NCBI GenBank assembly: GCA_947629945.1
Contig: CANRFR010000014.1
Coordinates: 1-36,628 of the forward strand
Direction: 5' to 3'
DNA: 36,628 nucleotides
DNA from: an uncultured Clostridia bacterium
Lineage (GTDB): Bacteria > Bacillota > Clostridia > Oscillospirales > Ruminococcaceae
The position numbers and the translations under genes were made by a program. Shown here piece by piece: positions 1 to 5,740 of this stretch; within the stretch, counting starts at the first letter, position 1, and the number at the start of each line of letters is the position of its first letter. A model generated the notes under the pieces. It did no database searches. It saw only the letters and a list, made by a program, of their open reading frames with translations, and was not told the origin of the DNA.

Positions 1-5
1 CTCAT
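1..5 (-). CDS. start codon of a gene running off the left edge
   Basis: Read on the minus strand, an ATG occupies positions 5 to 3 and is preceded by AAGGGTG at 18-12, a good ribosome binding site with 6 bases of spacing. A matching promoter lies just upstream. Only five bases of the putative gene are inside the window, so the product cannot be named. Confidence 0.45.
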
Positions 6-22
6 TTTTATCACCCTTATAT

Positions 23-51
23 ATTATATCACTTTTCTTCATATTTGTCTA
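23..51 (-). promoter_or_regulatory. sigma-A promoter of the leftward edge gene
   Basis: On the minus strand, TAGACA (51-46) and TATAAT (28-23) are separated by 17 bases. The -35 lies inside the 3' end of the broken macrodomain gene, so the edge gene has its own transcription start downstream of the ACGX operon. Confidence 0.65.
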
Positions 52-718
52 TATAAAGTTAGAGAATTAGTATTAAATATCACCCTTACCTTGCTTTGTG
101 TTTCGTCAATAAATTTGTTTACCGTTCGCACGGCGATTTCCGCTGCACGTTGGTTTGGAAAGTGAAATTCACCCGTTGAAATACAACAAAACGCCACGCT
201 TTTTATGTCGTTTTGTTCCGCCAATTCCAGACAGGAACGGTAACACGAAGCGAGCCGCCGCTCGTGATTTTCGCGCCGCCTGTTTTCTCCTCGTGTCCCT
301 GTTTTCGCATTATATCCGCGCAGGCTAACCGCAATTGCACTCCCGCAAACGTATGAACTGCGTTGTCGATACAACCGTGACAAGGGCAGAAGCAGCCAAG
401 CAGCGCGGAATTTGCCGCGTTGACTATCGCGCCGCATTTCAGCGTTGTAATATCGCCTTGCCATAAACAAATGTTACCGCGCAAGGGGATAAACTCCTCC
501 GCGTCGGTAACCCCTTTTTGAGCAATCTCGCCGCGCAGATATTCGTCTTGAACCGAGAGAAATTCATTGGAAACGGGTGCGGGCATACGAACATTCATCA
601 GCGATCGAAGAAGTCGTTTTTGTTCGCTCGGATCCGCGGGAATTTTAGCTGCCGAATATTCGGAAGATTCGCTAAGCAGCTTTTTTATAAGAAATATCCG
701 TTGTTCGTTTTGATTCAT
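39..718 (-). pseudogene. broken zinc-type macrodomain protein (protein-ADP-ribose hydrolase family)
   Basis: The first frame (from ATG at 718) encodes the N-terminal helical region, the WQGDITTL and IVNAANS macrodomain motifs and a Cys/His segment (CFCPCHGC). The latter is typical of the zinc-containing macrodomain hydrolases that accompany SirTM sirtuins in Gram-positive bacteria. After GGAKIT (about position 263) the frame is lost. Homologous sequence resumes in another frame at LASCYRSCLELAEQN and ends at 39. From memory of intact relatives, roughly 25-35 residues (the NLP..VLHTVGPI stretch) are missing between the halves. That implies a deletion that also shifts frame, rather than a single sequencing error. 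The start follows the upstream gene's stop by 4 bases, so it is the last member of the ACGX operon. An intact two-gene split is unlikely because the second half has no start site. Confidence 0.8.
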
Positions 719-722
719 TTTA

Positions 723-1334
723 TCACAACCTTTTGACAGCTTTTACCGGGCAGTTCTCAAAACACGCTCCGCAGTGCAGACAATGCTCCGATTGTATCCT
801 GTACGGCGAACCGCTCGTTATACATTTTTGCGGACAGCTTTCCGCGCACGTTCCGCAGCTTATACATTCGCCGGTAATAAAATATCCTTTTGAAGAAATC
901 TTTTTATCGCCGACAGCGTAACTCTCGCGGAAAATCGGCTTTACTCCGAGATTAAAATATTCGATTTCCATATCGCGGACTTCAAATATTATACCGATCT
1001 TTCGAGTGTTGTCGGGATATACGTTCGAGAGATACGGCTGCTCCGAAAAAATTATATTTATCTTTTCCGACTGCTCGTTGTCCGGCACGGGAACTGCTTT
1101 CGCGGAAACCCTTATCATTTCGTTAAATTTTGTATGCGCGAGTATCTGTACTCTGCCGTCCTTGAGAAGCTCACGGCAGAAGTTCTTCCCGCGTGCTGTA
1201 AAGAAATAAAAGCTTTCCTTGTCAAAATGTATCGCGCTCACACAGCGTATCTGCGGCGCTCCGTTCTCGTCGACGGTCGCAAAGGACAATGTGCCGACAA
1301 GCTGTAATTTTTGTAAACAGGTTTTAGCGTCCAT
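723..1334 (-). CDS. pyridoxamine 5'-phosphate oxidase-like protein fused to 2[4Fe-4S] ferredoxin
   Basis: A 203-residue protein. The N-terminal 130 residues or so resemble the split-beta-barrel flavin-binding pyridoxamine-phosphate-oxidase/FMN-binding family (TLSFATVDENGAPQIRCVSAI, then FYFFTARGKN). The last 55 residues form a bacterial ferredoxin domain with two cluster motifs, CISCGTCAESCP and CLHCGACFENCP. A flavin domain wired to two 4Fe-4S clusters suggests an electron-transfer or reductase role; the substrate is unknown. The ATG at 1334 is preferred over a GTG 12 bases upstream because GTGAGGTG sits at good spacing. It begins 8 bases after the nitroreductase stop, so the genes are very likely cotranscribed. 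In this operon it could supply electrons to the nitroreductase or radical SAM enzyme; that is inference. Confidence 0.85.
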   Translation of the reverse strand: MDAKTCLQKLQLVGTLSFATVDENGAPQIRCVSAIHFDKESFYFFTARGKNFCRELLKDGRVQILAHTKFNEMIRVSAKAVPVPDNEQSEKINIIFSEQPYLSNVYPDNTRKIGIIFEVRDMEIEYFNLGVKPIFRESYAVGDKKISSKGYFITGECISCGTCAESCPQKCITSGSPYRIQSEHCLHCGACFENCPVKAVKRL

Positions 1335-1342
1335 AATGCACC

Positions 1343-1918
1343 TCACTCAATTATTTTTACGCGATTTTCACGTCGCGGTTTGCGGTGCGGCTGCTCACCG
1401 TCAATGTATCCGAGAATCACAAAGCAAACCGCCGAATAATTTTCGGGAACGCCCCATTTTTTCATAAACGCCCGCCCTTCGTCGCTCGCGAACGTTTCCT
1501 CGCCGCGTGAAATTATACAGGACGAAATGCCAAGTTCCGTTGCTTGCAGAACCATATTCTCCGCGCAGCAGAACGCGTCCGCTTCTCGAAACAGGAAATT
1601 GCTCTGCCCGAATATTACAATGACCGACGGAGCACCGTAAAATCCGTTTTTTATATTGGGGTCGTCGATATTGCTCGGCTGCTCTTTTGAAACATAAGAA
1701 CCCGCAAGCAGCGAGCGGTCAAATTTAGTGAGATTCATCTGTCCGAGCCGCGTAGTAAGCGCCTTATCGCGTATCCCGATCATCATATTACGTTGTGCGC
1801 CTCCCGCGTTGGGAGCGTAATTCGCAGCCTCCAGAATAAGCTCCATATCGGAGCGGGCGATCTGTTTATCCGTGTATTTTCGTATCGAATGACGCGCCTT
1901 TATAATGTCCATCAGCAT
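1343..1918 (-). CDS. nitroreductase family protein
   Basis: A 191-residue protein of the FMN-dependent nitroreductase fold. It starts with the family-typical MDIIKARHSIRKYTDKQI and continues with a helix ILEAANYAPNAGGAQRN (FMN phosphate side), a central GAPSVIVIFG strand, and AENMVLQATELGISSCII, the usual second FMN-contact helix. The start at 1918 has AAGGAGAT 7 bases upstream and lies 2 bases after the radical SAM stop, indicating translational coupling. Family members reduce nitro or quinone compounds, but homologues also act as dehydrogenases in RiPP maturation. Its position inside the ACGX cassette suggests a peptide-tailoring or redox-support role. The family call is firm; the substrate is unknown. 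Confidence 0.88.
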   Translation of the reverse strand: MLMDIIKARHSIRKYTDKQIARSDMELILEAANYAPNAGGAQRNMMIGIRDKALTTRLGQMNLTKFDRSLLAGSYVSKEQPSNIDDPNIKNGFYGAPSVIVIFGQSNFLFREADAFCCAENMVLQATELGISSCIISRGEETFASDEGRAFMKKWGVPENYSAVCFVILGYIDGEQPHRKPRRENRVKIIE

Positions 1919-1920
1919 AA

Positions 1921-2967
1921 TTATATCTCCTTCCAGCATTGCGGGTCGGCGGCGTAAAAATCGCCGTTTGTTCCCTTGGCAACGGCGGGACAGCCGCGGC
2001 AGTACGCCAGTAACTCGCATTTCGCACATTTCGAGAATTTCGTATACTCGCGGTAACACTCCATACTCGTCACCCATACGTTCGCAAGCCTGTCCTCAAA
2101 AATATTTCCGACCTTGCTTTCCGCGACGCGGCGGCAGGCGTAAATATCACCTGTCGGCAATATCGTGATGTGACAGTTTCCGCAGTTGCAGCCGCCGTGA
2201 ATTTTCCCGTCCGTTTTTTCGGGCAGCTTGAACTCGCCCGTTTCATATTCATAGAGCGTCCAAAGATGATCTTTTTTATTGAAATAAGTATCGCACCCCG
2301 CCGCTTCGTATTCTTTGAATTTTCTGTCGCAAGCCGCAAGCAGAGCGCGGTATTCTTGCGGCGTCATGGAATCGTCAAGTTTGCTGTCACCCGGGCTTCG
2401 CGTGCCGCTTGGAACATACCGCGAAAACGCGAACACGTTTACCCCCGCCTTGACGACCTCGTCGATTATACCCGTGATCTCTCCAATGTTCTTTTTTGAA
2501 ACCGTGGTCATTATAACGCTTCGTATACCCGCGCGGTTTATGCAGCCAACTTTATTCAGCGTGCAGTCGAACGAACCGGGTTTTCTGAACCAGTCGTGCG
2601 TTTCACGCAACCCGTCGAGCGACATCTGATATTTTTCGCAGCCTAGAGCTTTCAGCTTGCGGCAAACCTCGTCGTTCAAATGGAACGGATTTCCCATAAT
2701 CGTAAACGGCACGGAATTCTCGTGGAACAGCTCCAACAGTCTCCAAAAATCGGGGTGAAGTATCGGGTCGCCGCCTGTAAGGTAGAGGTACGGCAGACGA
2801 TCGTACATCTCACAGAAGTCAAGACAGTTGTAAAACGTGTTTTGAATTTGCTCCCACGTCATAGAATCAATCTTTTTGCAAATGTCGCCCGAAAATATGT
2901 AGCAGTGTTTGCAGCGCTGATCACAGTTATCGGTTATGTGCCACTGAAAGGAAAAATAGGATTTCAT
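1921..2967 (-). CDS. radical SAM/SPASM maturase of the ACGX-repeat peptide system
   Basis: A 348-residue enzyme. The N-terminus carries the SAM-cluster motif C15xxxC19xxC22 (CDQRCKHC), followed by GGDP at 65-68, which contacts S-adenosylmethionine. The C-terminal third is a SPASM domain with Cys at 260, 262, 265, 278, 314, 317, 323, 326 and 344, arranged to bind two auxiliary 4Fe-4S clusters. SPASM enzymes typically form thioether or C-C crosslinks on ribosomal peptides. The gene starts 79 bases after a 106-residue peptide made of ACGxxDKPx repeats. That pairing matches the family I recall as 'radical SAM/SPASM domain protein, ACGX system'. GAGGT precedes the ATG by 7-8 bases. The probable substrate is the repeat peptide; the chemistry is not deducible from sequence alone. 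Confidence 0.9.
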   Translation of the reverse strand: MKSYFSFQWHITDNCDQRCKHCYIFSGDICKKIDSMTWEQIQNTFYNCLDFCEMYDRLPYLYLTGGDPILHPDFWRLLELFHENSVPFTIMGNPFHLNDEVCRKLKALGCEKYQMSLDGLRETHDWFRKPGSFDCTLNKVGCINRAGIRSVIMTTVSKKNIGEITGIIDEVVKAGVNVFAFSRYVPSGTRSPGDSKLDDSMTPQEYRALLAACDRKFKEYEAAGCDTYFNKKDHLWTLYEYETGEFKLPEKTDGKIHGGCNCGNCHITILPTGDIYACRRVAESKVGNIFEDRLANVWVTSMECYREYTKFSKCAKCELLAYCRGCPAVAKGTNGDFYAADPQCWKEI

Positions 2968-3016
2968 TTTGAGACCTCGCTTTATGTAAATCGGTTTTCC
3001 GAATTATTTCATTTGA

Positions 3017-3040
3017 CCCGACGGTAATGTTCCCGTCGGG
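3017..3040 (-). promoter_or_regulatory. GC-rich hairpin between precursor peptide and radical SAM genes
   Basis: CCCGACGG and CCGTCGGG form a perfect 8-bp stem with an 8-base loop in the 79-base gap between the repeat-peptide stop and the radical SAM start. On the operon strand it has no U-tract (TCAAAT follows); a T-run occurs only on the plus-strand side. It could protect the precursor mRNA 3' end or cause partial termination, giving more peptide than enzyme. Confidence 0.6.
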
Positions 3041-3046
3041 CGCTTT

Positions 3047-3367
3047 TTACTTGTCGCCAGCTCCGCAAGCAGTACTGCAAGCGGCGGGTTTGTCGGACGC
3101 TCCGCAAGCGGCGGGTTTGTCGGACGCTCCGCACGCGGCGGGCTTGTCGGACGCTCCGCACGCGGCGGGCTTGTCGGACGCTCCGCAAGCGGCGGGCTTA
3201 TCGGACGCTCCGCAAGCGGCGGGCTTGTCGGACGCTCCGCAAGCGGCGGGCTTATCGGACGCTCCGCAAGCGGCGGGCTTGTCGGATGTTCCGCAAGCGG
3301 TAGGTTTGTCACCGGCTCCGCATGCTGTTCCACCGTTAGTCCATTCTGCTAAATCCGAAAGTGCCAT
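3047..3367 (-). CDS. ACGX-repeat peptide (putative RiPP precursor)
   Basis: A 106-residue peptide. It has a short 14-residue leader (MALSDLAEWTNGGT), then nine 9-residue units of the form ACG-x-x-D-K-P-x. Seven central units are identical (ACGASDKPA), unit one is ACGAGDKPT and unit two ACGTSDKPA. The tail is ACSTACGAGDK. There are 11 Cys in total, one per unit plus two in the tail, evenly spaced by nine residues. The ATG at 3367 is chosen because GGAGGT precedes it by 7 bases, whereas the longer frame upstream has no binding site. It is the first gene after a strong promoter. The architecture matches the ACGX-repeat peptides paired with a radical SAM/SPASM enzyme. The very short leader and lack of an obvious cleavage site are unusual. 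The Cys are the likely modification sites (inference). Confidence 0.88.
   Translation of the reverse strand: MALSDLAEWTNGGTACGAGDKPTACGTSDKPAACGASDKPAACGASDKPAACGASDKPAACGASDKPAACGASDKPAACGASDKPAACGASDKPAACSTACGAGDK
3083..3325. repeat. nine tandem 27-bp repeats encoding ACGxxDKPx units
   Basis: In-frame tandem array inside the precursor peptide gene. Units differ mainly by silent changes: the Asp codon of the DK pair alternates GAC/GAT over units 2-5 in gene order, and the Ala codon before Cys is GCG in two adjacent units. This suggests expansion by duplication of one- and two-unit blocks. There are no unique spacers, so this is not a CRISPR array. Confidence 0.95.
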
Positions 3368-3422
3368 AGTTTTTACCTCCAAAAAATGTATTCGCAAAGC
3401 GGTTTTTGCTTTCCGTGTTTTA

Positions 3423-3451
3423 ATTATATAACGTTCAGAAAACAATTACAA
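3423..3451 (-). promoter_or_regulatory. promoter of the ACGX operon
   Basis: On the minus strand, TTGTAA (3451-3446) and a perfect TATAAT (3428-3423) are 17 bases apart. Transcription would start near 3416 and give an untranslated leader of about 50 bases before the precursor peptide ATG. Confidence 0.75.
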
Positions 3452-3457
3452 GTACGC

Positions 3458-3489
3458 ACTTTTTTATAACATAGTAACTTTTTTGTAAC
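3458..3489. promoter_or_regulatory. tandem 13-bp direct repeat upstream of the ACGX promoter
   Basis: ACTTTTTTATAAC (3458-3470) and ACTTTTTTGTAAC (3477-3489) differ at one base and repeat with a 19-base period. They lie immediately upstream of the ACGX operon -35 box, a position typical of activator sites. The rest of this 351-base divergent gap (3368-3718) is AT-rich and holds only the two promoters. Confidence 0.45.
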
Positions 3490-3645
3490 CTTTAAATTGT
3501 AATGGGCTTTGAAACAAAAAATTTTTTATATTACGGAAAATATACAAGCAAGATGTGCATATCCGATTAAATTAGGGTTTCTTAAAAAAGATTCCAATAC
3601 ATAATTATTTGTCGGCGATAAACAGCAATTTTTTTGTGTATGGGG

Positions 3646-3674
3646 TTGATTTTTGCAACAAGATATGGTATAAT
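3646..3674 (+). promoter_or_regulatory. promoter of the parE-parC operon
   Basis: TTGATT (3646-3651) and TATAAT (3669-3674) are separated by 17 bases, about 45 bases ahead of the parE-like start codon. Confidence 0.75.
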
Positions 3675-3718
3675 ATAAATGTATTGGTATTTTAGAGATA
3701 AAAGGTGATAGAACAAAA

Positions 3719-5701
3719 ATGGCTAAACAATCAAACTACAACGACTTAAAGGCGCTAAAGGGTCCGGATCAAGTGCGTCTGCGCCCCGCCGTAATTTTCG
3801 GCTCGGACAGTATCGAGGGCTGCCGTCATTCGGTTTTCGAGATCATCTCGAACTCGATTGACGAGGCGCGCGAGGGATTTGGAAAGCGCATTATAATAAC
3901 GCTTTATGCGGACAAGTCCATAGAGGTGGAAGATTTTGGAAGAGGTATCCCGATAGACTTTAACAAAGGCGAGGATAAGTACAACTGGGAACTGGCGTTT
4001 TGTAACCTCTACGCGGGCGGCAAATTCGATAACAACAGCGGCGAGAACTACTCCTATGCCCTCGGTCTGAACGGTTTGGGTCTTTGCGCGACGCAGTTTG
4101 CAAGCGAGTATATGGACGTTGTGAGCGCGAATGGACAGTGGCTGTACAAGCTGCGTTTTGAAAAGGGATTTAACGTTACAGACAACGAAAAGGGTTTTGT
4201 TCGGTCAAAATGCTCGAATACCGGAACGAAGATACATTGGAAACCCGATTTGGAGGTCTTTACGGACATTGACGTGGGTGTTGAGTACCTCGACGATATG
4301 CTCCGAAGACAGGCAGTCGTCAACGGCGGCATAGAATTTTTACGCAGAGTTGAGAATGAATTTGGTGAATTTGACGAAAAAACGTTCCTTTACGAGGACG
4401 GTATTTTCGACTACTTAAAGGAAGTCGTGGGGGACAAATCGCTGACTACGCCGCAGTATTGGCAGGCTCAGCGGCAAGGTCGTGACCGCGAGGACAAGGA
4501 TGAATACAAGCTGAAAATGAACGTTGCGTTCACATTTTCCAAGGAAATGCACTTTGTGGAGCATTACCACAATTCCTCGTGGCTGGAGCACGGCGGTTCA
4601 CCCGACGACGCAATGAAACGTGCGTTTTTGTCACAGATTGACGGATACCTAAAGGCGAACAACAAGTACAACAAAGGTGAGAAGTCCGTGAAATGGGATG
4701 ATATCGCCGACTGCTTAATATTTATATCTTCTAACTTCTCTACGCAGGCAAGCTACGCTAACCAGACAAAAAAGGCGATTACGAACGTTTTCGTCAAGGA
4801 CGCGATGACGGAGTGGCTCAAACACTCGCTTGAGGTGTATTTTCTTGAAAATCCCGACGAAATTGTGAAAATCGCCGAAAGAGTTTTGGTGAATAAGCGT
4901 TCTCGTGAAAATGCTGAAAAAGTGCGCTCGACAAGCATTGCGAACCTTTCCGCAAAGATAGACTTGACAAACCGTATCGACAAGTTCGTTGATTGCCGCA
5001 GCCGCGACGTCTCCCGCCGCGAGGTCTATATTGTGGAGGGCGATTCGGCACTTGGTTCTGTTAAACTGGCTCGTAATGCCGATTTCCAAGCCGTGATCCC
5101 TGTGCGCGGAAAGATACTGAATTGCCTTAAAGCAAGTTACGACAAGATTTTCAAGTCCGAAATAATCACTAATCTTATAAAGGTACTTGGGTGCGGCGTT
5201 GAGGTAAAGTCAAAGGCAAATAAAAATCTCAATTCGTTTAATATTGAGAATTTACGTTGGAATAAAGTCGTGATTTGTACCGATGCCGACGTGGACGGAT
5301 TTCAAATACGAACCCTCATTCTTACTATGATCGAAGAGCTTTGCCCGACTCTTATCGAACGAGGTTTTGTGTATATTGCCGAATCGCCTTTGTATGAAAT
5401 AAACAGTGGGCAAAATACCTATTTTGCATACACGGAAGCCGAGAAAACCAAGATATTGGGCAAGATAGGCGATAAGAAATACACTATACAGCGGTCTAAA
5501 GGTTTGGGCGAGAACGATCCGGATATGATGAGTCTCACCACGATGAATCCCGAAACGCGCCGTCTTATCAAGGTCACGCCGACCGACGCGGAGCGTACTC
5601 GGAAGATGTTCGATGTGCTGCTCGGAAACGATCTTGACGGGCGCAAGGAGTTTATTCGCGAGAACGGCAGTCGTTATCTTGAAACGGCAGATATAATGTA
5701 A
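3719..5701 (+). CDS. parE: type II topoisomerase ATPase/Toprim subunit (ParE/GyrB family)
   Basis: A 660-residue subunit of an ATP-dependent type II topoisomerase. The GHKL ATPase part shows EIISNSIDEA (about 41-50, Mg-binding Asn45), DFGRGIP (72-78) and the ATP lid GLNGLGL (116-122). The Toprim part shows EGDSA with catalytic Glu440 and the metal triad D522-A-D524-V-D526. PVRGKILN replaces the usual PLRGKILN, and GDSALGS replaces GDSAGGS. The sequence is clearly divergent from canonical GyrB, so this is probably the accessory topoisomerase pair (topoisomerase IV-like) found in many Clostridia beside a separate gyrAB. It forms the complex with the next gene, 39 bases downstream. AAAGGTGAT precedes the ATG. 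The family is certain; the gyrase versus topoisomerase IV assignment is less so. Confidence 0.9.
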   Translation: MAKQSNYNDLKALKGPDQVRLRPAVIFGSDSIEGCRHSVFEIISNSIDEAREGFGKRIIITLYADKSIEVEDFGRGIPIDFNKGEDKYNWELAFCNLYAGGKFDNNSGENYSYALGLNGLGLCATQFASEYMDVVSANGQWLYKLRFEKGFNVTDNEKGFVRSKCSNTGTKIHWKPDLEVFTDIDVGVEYLDDMLRRQAVVNGGIEFLRRVENEFGEFDEKTFLYEDGIFDYLKEVVGDKSLTTPQYWQAQRQGRDREDKDEYKLKMNVAFTFSKEMHFVEHYHNSSWLEHGGSPDDAMKRAFLSQIDGYLKANNKYNKGEKSVKWDDIADCLIFISSNFSTQASYANQTKKAITNVFVKDAMTEWLKHSLEVYFLENPDEIVKIAERVLVNKRSRENAEKVRSTSIANLSAKIDLTNRIDKFVDCRSRDVSRREVYIVEGDSALGSVKLARNADFQAVIPVRGKILNCLKASYDKIFKSEIITNLIKVLGCGVEVKSKANKNLNSFNIENLRWNKVVICTDADVDGFQIRTLILTMIEELCPTLIERGFVYIAESPLYEINSGQNTYFAYTEAEKTKILGKIGDKKYTIQRSKGLGENDPDMMSLTTMNPETRRLIKVTPTDAERTRKMFDVLLGNDLDGRKEFIRENGSRYLETADIM

Positions 5702-5740
5702 AGTCAGAACTTAATTTGCTTTAATAACGGAGAGTATAAA

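Noticed and set aside
3083-3325. CRISPR array
   Set aside because: The 27-bp repeats are contiguous with no unique spacers and encode an in-frame peptide; no cas gene is nearby.
3027-3431. 134-codon plus-strand frame with repeated QAAGLSDAP units
   Set aside because: It is the antisense shadow of the ACGX precursor repeats; a 27-base repeat free of stops stays open in several frames. It has no ribosome site or promoter on the plus strand.
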